A program made the position numbers and the translations under genes. Below are positions 21,377-31,345 of a stretch of DNA of 64,000 nucleotides, piece after piece. Under the pieces are notes generated by a model that was not told the DNA's origin, ran no database searches, and was given only the letters and a program-made list of their open reading frames with translations. How positions within the stretch are numbered: the stretch's first letter is position 1; each line of letters opens with the position of its first letter. The stretch comes from Kitagawia praeruptora (lineage: Eukaryota > Streptophyta > Magnoliopsida > Apiales > Apiaceae), in the NCBI GenBank assembly GCA_037693485.1, contig CM075344.1:96073001-96137000 (forward strand), given 5' to 3'.

Positions 21377-23614
21377 ATGGCAGAGATACCTCCACCATCT
21401 GAGAAAACCCCTACTACTGTTAGTAGGTATGAAACAATTAGGGTTCCTATACTTAGGCCATCAGAGTATGCAATTTGGAAGGTGAAGATGACCATGTTTC
21501 TGGAGGCTACAGATCCAGAATACCTTGATAGAATTTATGAAGGTCCTCACAAACCTACAAAGTTATCTGCTGCTGCTGCTGGTGAGGAATCAAAGGTCAT
21601 TCCAAAAGAAAAGAAAGATCTAACTGCTGAGGATCTTTCATCTATTGCAAAGGATACAAAAGTAAGACATTTACTTCACAGTGCTTTAGACAATGTTATG
21701 TCTAATAAAGTGATTAATTGCACAACTGCAAAGGAAATATGGGATGCACTTGAGGTTAGGTGTCAAGGAACTCCTGCAATCAAGAAAAACAGAAGAAACA
21801 TACTCACTCAGGAGTATGAGCACTTTGAGGCAAAGTCTGAAGAAACCATGACAGAAACATTTGACAGATTCTGTAAACTGTTCAATGATTTGTCATTGGT
21901 TAATAAAGAGTATGATTTAGAAGACTCAAATCTCAAGTTTCTTCTTTCTCTACCTGAAAAGTGGGATGTGAAAACAACCACCATAAGAGATAACTATGAA
22001 CTTGGTGAAACAGAGATTGATGAAATTTATGGACTGCTCAAAACCCATGAATTGGAATTGGAGCAGAGAAACAAAAGATCAAGTAGAAAGTCAAAGTCTG
22101 TTGCACTTAAGGTTGAGGAGAAACCATCAAAGAAGGAAGCATCAAGGAAAAAGGCAAAAGGAAAAGCTTTAGTCATACACTCAGAAAGTGAGTCATCAAA
22201 CACTGATGTTGACTCAAACACAGATGGAACATCTGATTCTGAAGATGATGAAGAGGTGATGCAAATGGCTGCATTGATGGTAAAGACCTTCAAGAAGATG
22301 GGATTCAAGAACTTCAAGAAGGGAAAGAGATTCTCTAAGGACTACTCAAAGTCTGACAAGAAGAATTTCAAGAAATCTGAGGGAAAGGACTTCAAATCTG
22401 GTAAGAAAGATAAGTCTGAAATTCAATGCTACAAGTGTAAGGAGATGGGTCACTATGCTCCTGAGTGCAAGAAGGGTAAAACTGAAAAGGCACTCTACAC
22501 CAAAGGCAGAGATTGGGCAGACACTTCAGATTCAGATGAGGAAGTCAACTATGCACTCATGGCTACTACTCAAAAAGAAGATGATGATCTAAAGGTACCC
22601 CCAACTACCTATGCTTATAATACAGATAATATAACTGAATTGAGAATTTATCTTAAAGCATTGCATATCAGTTATAGGGATCAGACTTTAGAAAATGAGA
22701 GGATAAAGACTGAGTGCTCTCAACTCAAAGATAGAAACAAACTAGTTGAGGAACAGCTAGAAAACATGAATAAAATTCAGAAAGAGAGAGATGATGCAGT
22801 GTTTATTGAACAGGAGTTGCTAGGTAAGTATAAGCAACTAGAATCTGAATTGGAGGATACTAAACACATCATTAAAACTTGGACACACTCTGGTAAAGAT
22901 ACTCAAGAAGTGTTTCAGTCAGATACAGTAGGTCTAGGTTACTCTGAAGGAGATGAACTTAGATTTGAAAATTTGGTAAAAGTTAGACCACATCGTTCAT
23001 CTGAAGGTAATGTCATGGGAACAGGTGGACCTAAGACTGAAGCTGAGAAAAAGGCTGTTAAAGAATCATATGCTAAGACTTTTATTAAAGAGGCTAACAT
23101 TGGTTTAATGACAGATAAACAACTCAAGCATAAGCTTAAAGAGATAAAATCTGTCAACAAACAGAAAATGCCTAGGAAAAACAAAAATGGAAAGGTAGGC
23201 ATAACATCAGGAATTAAGCCAATGCTTGCTTCATTAGCTCCTAGAAAAACATGCTTTAATTGTGGTAGCACTAATCATCTTGCTAGTTTCTGCAGTAAGA
23301 ATAAGAACATTAATTCTTTGCCCTCTAAAACTGCAGTTAAAAATGATTATGTGAGAACTAGACCACAGACTTTATGTAAACACTGTGGAAGTACATGGCA
23401 TTCTATTTACACTTGCAGAGATTATCATGCTATTTACTATAATTACTATGAACCCAAACCAAATTTGAAATGGGTTAAAGTAAACTCTGCAAAGGTAAAC
23501 TCTGAAAAAGTTAGCTTAAACTCTGATAATGTGAATTCCGCTGCAAAAGCTAACAGAATTAAGAAAGCCAAAGGATCCAAGCAAGTCTGGATCCTTAAAA
23601 CTAATAATCAGTGA
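21377..23614 (+). CDS. H: intact long gag
   Basis: 745 codons and intact. The N-terminal motif YAIWKVKMTMFLEATDPEYL (about 31-50) is followed by a UBN2-type gag domain (about 95-235), a basic and acidic linker and a CCHC knuckle CYKCKEMGHYAPEC (about 351-364). Then come a coiled-coil stretch (about 420-510) and two further knuckle-like motifs, CFNCGSTNHLASFC (about 625) and CKHCGSTWHSIYTC (about 666). The C-terminus is SKQVWILKTNNQ. Gag forms the particle and binds genomic RNA. The frame ends with TGA; protease starts after an intron-acceptor-like ATTGCAG. D has the same arrangement. Repeated VNS/LNS peptides near 700 come from copies of AAACTCTG. Confidence 0.92.
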   Translation: MAEIPPPSEKTPTTVSRYETIRVPILRPSEYAIWKVKMTMFLEATDPEYLDRIYEGPHKPTKLSAAAAGEESKVIPKEKKDLTAEDLSSIAKDTKVRHLLHSALDNVMSNKVINCTTAKEIWDALEVRCQGTPAIKKNRRNILTQEYEHFEAKSEETMTETFDRFCKLFNDLSLVNKEYDLEDSNLKFLLSLPEKWDVKTTTIRDNYELGETEIDEIYGLLKTHELELEQRNKRSSRKSKSVALKVEEKPSKKEASRKKAKGKALVIHSESESSNTDVDSNTDGTSDSEDDEEVMQMAALMVKTFKKMGFKNFKKGKRFSKDYSKSDKKNFKKSEGKDFKSGKKDKSEIQCYKCKEMGHYAPECKKGKTEKALYTKGRDWADTSDSDEEVNYALMATTQKEDDDLKVPPTTYAYNTDNITELRIYLKALHISYRDQTLENERIKTECSQLKDRNKLVEEQLENMNKIQKERDDAVFIEQELLGKYKQLESELEDTKHIIKTWTHSGKDTQEVFQSDTVGLGYSEGDELRFENLVKVRPHRSSEGNVMGTGGPKTEAEKKAVKESYAKTFIKEANIGLMTDKQLKHKLKEIKSVNKQKMPRKNKNGKVGITSGIKPMLASLAPRKTCFNCGSTNHLASFCSKNKNINSLPSKTAVKNDYVRTRPQTLCKHCGSTWHSIYTCRDYHAIYYNYYEPKPNLKWVKVNSAKVNSEKVSLNSDNVNSAAKANRIKKAKGSKQVWILKTNNQ

Positions 23615-23624
23615 TTGTTTATGA

Positions 23625-25400
23625 TTGCAGGGCAATAGGGTTAGTACCCTAGTCGTGGATAGTGGATGTTCAGGACACATGACAGGAAATAAAGCCCTGC
23701 TATCAGAGTATGAGGAGAAGGCTGGCCCAAAAGTTTCCTATGGAGATGGCAACATAGGACATACTCTGGGATATGGCAATATTAATCTTGGGAATTTCAA
23801 ATCTGTGACAGAGGATATCATGTGGATTTTCAGCCTGAATATTGTCAAGTTATCAGCAAATCTACAGGGAAAGTTGCTCTAGTTGGAAACAGACACAATA
23901 ACATCTATGAAATTAAATTGTCAACAAACACTGATGGCAAAGCAGTGTGTCTGTCAACAAGAATGTCCAGTGAAGAGAGTTGGAAGTGGCACAAGAAACT
24001 CTCTCATTTAAATCTGAACAACATCAATGAGCTAATCAAGAATGATCTTGTAAGAGGTCTACCAAGGTCTTTGTTGAATGTAGAAGGCCTGTGTGATTCT
24101 TGTCAAAAGGCCAAACAGAGAAAAGCCTCCTTCAAAAGCAAATCTGAGTCTTCAATTGTTGATCCTTATCATCTCCTACATGTTGATCTTTTTAGACCAG
24201 TGAATGTCATGTCTCTTGGAAAGAAGAAATATGCTCTAGTCATTGTTGATGAATATACCAGATACACATGGGTATATTTTCTTGCAAAGAAGGATGAAAC
24301 TGCATTAACACTGACAGAACATATATTACAACTGGACAAAGGGTCAGAAAATCAAGTGAAGATAATCAGAAGTGACAATGGAACTGAATTCAGGAAAAGT
24401 AAACTCTGATCAGACTGGTCTGACAAACTCTGTTGATCTAAACTCTGAACCTCTACTGGTAAATACTGAAGAAACTCTTCAATCAGAAACAAGGGAAGAA
24501 CCAGTTGAGGGGGAGCATGAAGAATCACATCAAAGTGATAATTCAAACACTGAAAGTGACTCAGTTGATAATTCTGAATCAAACTCTGTTGATTCAAACT
24601 CTGTTGATAATTCTGAGCAGTCACATTCAGGGGGAGCATCTGAAAATGAAGAGAGGCACCAAGGAAATCAGGAGAGCATGGATCAAGGGGGAGGATCACA
24701 TGATGACAGAAGCAATTTGCCTTCTGCAAGAAAATGGACTAAGTCACATACACCTGATTTAATTATTGGTGATCCAGATGCAAAAGTAAGGACAAGAAGT
24801 GCAACAACAAATGAATGTCTGTTTCATGCATTCTTGTCACAAACTGAGCCAAAGAAAGTGGAAGAAGCTCTTAAAGATGCTGACTGGATAACAGCAATGC
24901 AAGAAGAGCTAAATGAATTTGAAAGAAATGAAGTGTGGACCCTTGTACCAAGGCCTAAGAACAGATCCATTGTTGGTACTAAATGGGTTTTCAGAAATAA
25001 AACTGACAGTGAGGGTGTTATCACAAGAAACAAAGCAAGACTGGTTGCAAAAGGCTATTCACAACAGGAAGGAATAGACTATGATGAAACATTTGCTCCA
25101 GTTGCTAGATTGGAGGCAATCAGAATCTTTCTAGCATATGCCTCTCATAAGAAATTCAAAGTGTTTCAGATGGATGTAAAAAGTGCTATTGCAATGACAG
25201 GTAATCCAGTACAACATTCAATGACAAAGCACATCAGCATAAGGTATCACTTCATCAGAGAGCATGTAGAGGAAGGCAACATTGAGCTTCACTTTGTGTC
25301 TACAGAACAACAACTTGCAGATATCTTCACCAAGCCATTGAGTGAAGCTACATTTACAAGACTGGTCAATGAACTAGGAATGGTCTCTAGTTTTGACTAG
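23625..25400 (+). pseudogene. H: protease-integrase-RT remnant with three deletions
   Basis: The protease motif VVDSGCSGHMTGN is present, but near 23800 a short deletion removes the end of the protease region and shifts frame. Integrase then has its zinc region (WHKKLSHLNL ... CDSCQKAK) and two catalytic Asp (HVDLFRPVN, RSDNGTEF). A second deletion near 24400 joins TEFR to the variable linker, so the catalytic Glu is lost. The RT N-terminus (KARLVAKGYSQQEGIDY, QMDVKSA) is followed by a third deletion at about 25190 that removes YVDD and nearly all RNase H. The end HFVSTEQQLADIFTKPL is kept. The product cannot be catalytic. Confidence 0.92.
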
Positions 25401-27447
25401 AGATGTTGGTTAGACTCAAAGACTTATCTCTAAAATATATTGCTCATGTTTCTACAAATTGTTAAGTGCTATGTGAACCTTAGTATTAAACTCTGTTCTG
25501 CATGCTTATGTTTAAAACTTGTTAAACTCTGTCAGCATGTCTGTCTGTTAAACACTGTTAACATGTTGGATACACTCAGTGAAATCAGAATTGTTTTTTT
25601 TTGTCTGAATGAAAACACCAATGAAGAAAAATGTATGAAGCATGATTCTCAGTAATTAAATCATGATTCTTTCTGATTTACTGTAATCTAATCAAACTTT
25701 GTGCAGTAAATCAACACAGCATGATACTGTTTCATATTTATAGCATCTCTTAGTTTATTCAGTCCTAAACTCCGAGTTTATGAATATTGTGTGCATTGCC
25801 TCTCATAAATAATTTTGGTTATTGATGAACTCTAAACTCTGATAAGTGACATTCTGTTTCCAAAGGTATGGTTCCTGATGATTCCTTGTTTGTACTTGTG
25901 AAAACCATAAAACTTGAGATGTGTCATTGATTAGTTTGGTGAGTTCAGATTCATGTTTACACCCTGTGAGAGTTTGAGCCAAATCAGTGATTGATACATT
26001 TTCTATCAATCAGTATTTATTGTTGTGTGATATTCATCAGGAAGTATGTTTCTCTAGAACTTGTATTAAACCATCTTGAGACTACATGATATGTGTGTGC
26101 ATGAAAATGATAAAGGCAATAGGATTTACCATTCCTTCAAATACTGTTCAAAATTCTTTTGAACACTGTTCAAACACTGTACAAACACTGTTCACCAATA
26201 CCACCCTTAGTAAACCCCTTTGAGCCTAATTAACTGCTCATTTTTCTTATACTCTGAAGTATTAAGAGCAGTTATATTCTTTTAAAAAAAAATCAAGCAG
26301 ATGAGGGTCTCTCAAGAAAAGAAAAGTTTACTCAGTATATATGCTAAATAAAAAAAAATAAAAAAAATAAATAAATAAATAAATAAAAGGGGCATATATA
26401 CTGATCTTGTACAAATATGTACTAACAGTGTGACTGAACACTTTGCTCTATTAAAATGTTCAGTTTGAAATTCACTCATGAATAAAACATCTATACTCAT
26501 CTGTTTGATCTTATCTCATTACAACCCTGAATAAAGTCCTTTTGATTTGTGAATACATGTACTCAAAGTAGTGTAGATTTGGTGGACATTCAAGAATATG
26601 GTAGATTCTGCTATTTCTGATTGAATGTGAGTGTAAACACTTCACCTAAACACTTGTGTGCTTCGAGAGTTTGTGAGATTATCAAATTCATGACTGTTAT
26701 TCACTGAATGATGCTCTGATTTCTATCTCTTGATCTTTTTGTCTTCAAAGACTGTGTGCTTACCTGGATAATCATGGAACATCAAAGGGAATGGAAGTTT
26801 TCAGATTTCTGTATTACAGTAACTACAGAGTTTAGCATTCATCAAACAATCAGTGTTTAATATGAGAGTTTGTGCATTCAGTGTTTATTGATTTTTGTTA
26901 TGGATTTTATGAAATATTAGATGCTTTAAAAATTGATTTTAGTAAACTCTTCTTCACACACACTCATATTCACAACTGTGCAATTTTTGAAAGGGTTGTT
27001 AGTGATAAAGTTGGAAAATTGATAAACACTGTAGAGTTGTGTTAAATACTCTAAGGTACAGTTTCATTGAGATGATTTGACTATTTTGGAGTAATTGGGG
27101 TAGTTGACAACTGTTAATTAGTGTAAATATGTCAAAGTGTCGTGATTATAGGAATGACAGCGGTAATTATTAAGTGATCCATTGGTTGTTTGACACGTGT
27201 CCCATGATAGTGTCCCACTCACACACATTACTCTACAATCAGTTGCGCGCTTTTACTGAATAAACGATTGAGTTTTAGTTTTACTCTAATCGTTTTTGTT
27301 CTCTCACTTCACATCTATTCATATTCACCCACTCACAGTTACTTGCATACTCATTCACTTTCAAAATTTTCACTCATTCTCCTTCACATTTTGGTAAACA
27401 CTTACCATACATCTTTTCTCTGAATATCTTCGTATCATATCTTACTA
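25401..27447 (+). other. H: spacer between pol and accessory ORF
   Basis: 2 kb without a convincing gene. It contains AAACTCTG at 25488, 25524 and 25834 and many AAACACTG variants (for example 26171-26190). The last 250 bases look like a promoter and 5' leader: ACACGTGT at 27193-27200 (G-box core), ACTCTAATCG at 27283-27292, then a C/T-rich leader up to the ATG at 27448. Confidence 0.7.
27193..27292 (+). promoter_or_regulatory. H: putative promoter of the accessory ORF
   Basis: ACACGTGT (27193-27200) and ACTCTAATCG (27283-27292). The same two kinds of word stand upstream of the accessory ORF of B (ACACGT at 63852 and CGATTAGAGT at 63793-63802, read on the minus strand). D has CACGTG at 50878-50883. 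This suggests a separate transcript for this ORF; it is an inference from motif sharing only. Confidence 0.4.
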
Positions 27448-30400
27448 ATGGCAACCAAAGCGTTTGATGCAGCAGGGTTAACTTTTCTTCCTAGCAACTA
27501 TGCAGCACCACTGGAGAATGCAAATGTTCCAGAGGCGTTTCATTTGTTCCAAAATTTCTTGAAAGATTCTGAAATAGGGAAGGCTTTAACTGCACCACCA
27601 ATACTCTCTGCTTCACAAATTGCTACTTTTTGGACAAACTCTGTGTATGATGATGGAGAAGAGTCTGGCACTCCAACAATCACTTTCACTCATGCTGAAT
27701 CAGAGTATATCATTACTCCAACTACGGTTAGGGATGCTCTGGATTTTGAGACTCACACTTCTTACAGTGTTGTTGGTCATGATCGCTTGAGGACAATGTT
27801 GCAGCAAATTGGATGTGCAGGCAACTTGAATAAGCTAGGGTCTCTGAGAAGGCCTCTTTTGAGAAAGGAATGGAGTTTCTTTTTCGATTGCATTACAAGA
27901 ACTTTTGGAAAGAAGACAACAAATTGGGATGCACTTCCTCTTGACACTCTTCAAATTGGCCATGCTCTACTGTATGGAGGTAATTTTGATTTTGGTAGAC
28001 TAGTGCTAATGAATTTGGGAGAGCATTTGTCTGAGCCTACTTCTGTTTATTTTGCTCGTTTTTGTCAAATACTATTCACTGCTTGTGTGCCTAATATTAC
28101 AATTGATGAAGCTGATGTGATTCAGCCTTTTCAAGTTGCTAAAAGAATGTTTTCTGATTTGACAAACAAAGATGTTACTAAACAGCACATACCTGATATA
28201 TTTATGCCACTAGCCTTACAAAACTATGTTAACCAACCTCAAGATTCTCAATCACCACAACACATGCCTGAACCATTAGACACTATACATTCTGAACCAA
28301 CACCCACAACACCCACAACAACTGTACCTACTACATCTCATCAACCACAACCAGAACACATAAACTCTCCAACAATAAACTCTCCAACAATAAACTCTCC
28401 ACCACTAAACTCTGAAACCTTAAACTCTGAGACAGCACCTACTGAACAACCCAAATCCAAACCAAAAAGAAAAATACACACCGCCCAAAACACTAAACAC
28501 TCAAAGGCTAAACAGACATTACCTAGAGTTGTTTATACTAGAAGAAGGAAACAAAAGGCAAACAGACCTTCACTTTCACCACCAAAAGAGAGCTCTAGTG
28601 AAGAAGAAGAGGAGATTGTAGTGCCTCAAGTCAAGAAGAGAAGATTAATTCTTTCAGAATCTAAAAATGAGCATGTATTTGAAGCTCCAGAGGTGGTTTC
28701 ATTGCAAACACCTACTGTTGAGGTTGCAGAGAATGTTGCTATACCTGCAGAGGTTGAAATGCCTGCAGAGGATATTGTGGCTGTCAATGTTGCTATACCT
28801 GCAGAGGTTGAAATGCCTGCAGAGGATATTGTGGCTGTCAATATTGCTATACCTGCAGAGGTTGAAATACCTGCAGAGGATGCTGTCAATGTTAAAGTAC
28901 CTACAGAGGATAACATGCCTGTAGAAGAGGATCACAGAGATGGTTTTTCACCAGTGAATGATGTTCTTGAATCATTTCAACCAATCCTTGATCCTATCTC
29001 ACCTGTTGATCATGATGAAGCTCCTGGTGTAGCTGATGAGCCTGCAGTTAATGTTCCTGAAGCTGCAGCATCACACACAGAACTGATATCTAATGCTTCT
29101 CCAATTCCAGATAAAGGTGATGAGGTTGATCAGGCAACTAAGATAATTTCTGAATCTATGACTGTTGAAGCTACACATACAAACTCTGTTGCAGAGCCTG
29201 TGCAACATGAGGAGTCTATTGACAAGATTGCAGAAGTTGTTGCAGAAACTGTGGCTGACACAGCTCAGCACAGTGGTTCTTTAAAAGATGCTCAAGCTAA
29301 TGATGCAAGTGCTGAAGATGAATCTGAAAACAGTGCAAACTCTGATTCTTTTCTGAGTGCACCAGCACAGACTGAAAATAAACATAAACCTTTTGATCAG
29401 CCTTGTCCATCTCATGCAATTGAAGAAGTGCACCTTGCTAAATATGCTGCTAATTGGTATAAACAAGACTGTATTTTTCCAAAAGGGAGAGCAGCTGATT
29501 TTGTTAAGCAGACTGCAAGTACAATTTCAAATCCAGAGATTTTATCATGTTTAAAGGCAACTGTAGTACAAGTCAAAACTCTGGATGGAAATTTTGCTGA
29601 CACAAAACAAGAAATTGCTTCTTTGAAGACTGAGATACAGTCAAGAGAAATGAAGATGGAAAGAGAGTCCAAAATTAAAGCTGCACAGCTGTCTAAAGTT
29701 CAAGATACTCTCTTTGCCAGGCTAGGAAAGGTTGAAGAGAATCAAGCTGCTTTGTTTTCTAAGGTTGATTCTATTGCTAATTCTTTGGAGCTCATTACAT
29801 CTATACTCATTCCTGATGATGTCAAAAAGGGGGAGAGAGTTGCTAAGTCTAAATGCAAAGTTTCTCAAACTCTGCTTCAAAAGGATGATGCTGGAGATGG
29901 AGGGGCAAGTGATAAGAAGAAGGGTTTAAACTCTGAAACACTAACTCTGAGATCTGGCAAATCTCTTAAGTCACAGTCTGTTGGAATAAACACTGAAACT
30001 CAAGGTACTTCAAAAACCAAGAGTTTGGAATTAATATCAAATCCAAAGACTGATGAGGAGTTAGCTGTTAAGCTTTTCATGGAAGAGAATGCAGAAGGAG
30101 TTACTATAGAAGATGCTAAAGCTGAAGAGAAGAGTCTGCAAGAAAAGCATTTGAAGACTTTAAAGTCTGATAAATTGAAGAAGAATGTGAAAGCTGTTAA
30201 AGCTGCAAAGCCTGTTCTTAAAGGCATTCAAATCAAGGAACCAGTTGGTACAAATCAAAGAATGCAAGTGTTAAGAAAACCAATAGATGAAGAAGCTAAG
30301 CAAAAGCTGAAAAGTATTGTTACAACCTCTGTTGATACACATGTTGTACAGAAGAATGAAGACACAACCTCTGTTACTGCACAAGTTGTGACCACACCAT

Positions 30401-31191
30401 TATTGTCTTCTCAGTTGAAATCAACATTTGGAAAAAGTGTTCTTCATGATTCAAGGCTAGAAGCTACAGTTCCAATGGATTTCACTGATGGTAGAGCCTT
30501 ATCTGGTAAAATCGGATACAACAAAGGAGGCATAGGTTCACACAGAGACACAAGACAATATGTTGGTCCCAGAGATCCTTCTTCACTGTCTGTTCCAGGT
30601 CGTGGTGTCACTCAAGAGAGTTTAGACAGACTTGAGTCAGTACAGCTTGTTAATCAGAAGAGTTTAGAGAAGGATTTTCTGCTATATTTCATGGCTGATG
30701 GAACAGTGTTTAAAGTTGATGAGAAGGATATTGAATTAAAATACTGGGAAGAACTTGAATATGTCCTGTATATTTTCAGAGTGAGAAATCAAAGAGCTCA
30801 GTCAGTTGCAAATGTGCTCAGACAAAGGATGATTCAAAACCTTGCAAGAAGAAAAATGAAATTCAACAGTAAGTATGTTCCTAAGTACAGAGATTGGAAT
30901 GGCAATCTGATAGAAATGGAGAAGGGAACTACAAAGCTGAAGACTGATCTTGGAATCACTGTTCTGGATTTTAATGTGAAGTCTGAGGAAGTGAAATATA
31001 TCAGGCTGGGAAATGAAATGAGAAGAAACAAAATCTACGATCTTAGAGCTGCTATCTATCAGACTGATGAGAATGATCCTCAGTTGAGAGAAATCAAGGA
31101 AGCTATGCAGATAGAGCTTGAAAATGCTGAAAGAAGGTTGCTTATAGACTATCTCAGAACAATGCCAGATCTTCAAGAGATTAGAATTTGA
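27448..31191 (+). CDS. H: intact 1247-aa accessory ORF (SIRE env-like position)
   Basis: It follows pol, where SIRE elements carry their so-called env-like ORF. Residues 1-270 form a conserved N-terminal domain that includes LRKEWSFFFDCITRTFGKK and a following helical part. Then: a Ser/Thr/Pro linker, a basic patch (about 330-375), an acidic SSSEEEEEE stretch, three 18-residue repeats NVAIPAEVEMPAEDIVAV (about 429-482), a long acidic region, a coiled coil (about 690-785) ending in DDVKKGE, a basic region and a C-terminal domain (about 960-1247) rich in charged helices. No signal peptide, hydrophobic segment or known enzyme motif is visible, so a fusogenic envelope role is not supported. B has a clear homologue (RKEWSFFFDQIAK, DVKKGE). 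Function unknown; intact in an element whose pol is dead. Confidence 0.88.
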   Translation: MATKAFDAAGLTFLPSNYAAPLENANVPEAFHLFQNFLKDSEIGKALTAPPILSASQIATFWTNSVYDDGEESGTPTITFTHAESEYIITPTTVRDALDFETHTSYSVVGHDRLRTMLQQIGCAGNLNKLGSLRRPLLRKEWSFFFDCITRTFGKKTTNWDALPLDTLQIGHALLYGGNFDFGRLVLMNLGEHLSEPTSVYFARFCQILFTACVPNITIDEADVIQPFQVAKRMFSDLTNKDVTKQHIPDIFMPLALQNYVNQPQDSQSPQHMPEPLDTIHSEPTPTTPTTTVPTTSHQPQPEHINSPTINSPTINSPPLNSETLNSETAPTEQPKSKPKRKIHTAQNTKHSKAKQTLPRVVYTRRRKQKANRPSLSPPKESSSEEEEEIVVPQVKKRRLILSESKNEHVFEAPEVVSLQTPTVEVAENVAIPAEVEMPAEDIVAVNVAIPAEVEMPAEDIVAVNIAIPAEVEIPAEDAVNVKVPTEDNMPVEEDHRDGFSPVNDVLESFQPILDPISPVDHDEAPGVADEPAVNVPEAAASHTELISNASPIPDKGDEVDQATKIISESMTVEATHTNSVAEPVQHEESIDKIAEVVAETVADTAQHSGSLKDAQANDASAEDESENSANSDSFLSAPAQTENKHKPFDQPCPSHAIEEVHLAKYAANWYKQDCIFPKGRAADFVKQTASTISNPEILSCLKATVVQVKTLDGNFADTKQEIASLKTEIQSREMKMERESKIKAAQLSKVQDTLFARLGKVEENQAALFSKVDSIANSLELITSILIPDDVKKGERVAKSKCKVSQTLLQKDDAGDGGASDKKKGLNSETLTLRSGKSLKSQSVGINTETQGTSKTKSLELISNPKTDEELAVKLFMEENAEGVTIEDAKAEEKSLQEKHLKTLKSDKLKKNVKAVKAAKPVLKGIQIKEPVGTNQRMQVLRKPIDEEAKQKLKSIVTTSVDTHVVQKNEDTTSVTAQVVTTPLLSSQLKSTFGKSVLHDSRLEATVPMDFTDGRALSGKIGYNKGGIGSHRDTRQYVGPRDPSSLSVPGRGVTQESLDRLESVQLVNQKSLEKDFLLYFMADGTVFKVDEKDIELKYWEELEYVLYIFRVRNQRAQSVANVLRQRMIQNLARRKMKFNSKYVPKYRDWNGNLIEMEKGTTKLKTDLGITVLDFNVKSEEVKYIRLGNEMRRNKIYDLRAAIYQTDENDPQLREIKEAMQIELENAERRLLIDYLRTMPDLQEIRI
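28732..28893 (+). repeat. 54-bp coding tandem repeat x3
   Basis: Units at 28732, 28786 and 28840 encode NVAIPAEVEMPAEDIVAV; the first two are nearly identical. The period is a multiple of three, so the frame is preserved. Confidence 0.93.
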
Positions 31192-31330
31192 AGTCTGTAA
31201 GAATTTTCTTATCTTCTGTAGAAATTGTTAAGTAATAGCTTAAACTCTGTTTGTATGTTAGACACTGTAAAACTTTGTATTTGTTTTGACATCATCATTT
31301 ACTGTAAACTTGTACATTCTTGCTAATGGA

Positions 31331-31345
31331 CAAGTTGGGGGAGAT
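31331..31345 (+). promoter_or_regulatory. H: polypurine tract
   Basis: CAAGTTGGGGGAGAT directly before the 3' LTR TGTTAG. Confidence 0.9.

Noticed and set aside
24352..24729. Minus-strand frame opposite the H linker
   Set aside because: Shadow of the low-complexity Ser/Asn/Glu-rich linker.
27448..31191. Calling the H accessory ORF a viral envelope
   Set aside because: No signal peptide, transmembrane segment or glycoprotein-like Cys pattern is visible; only its position resembles SIRE env-like ORFs.
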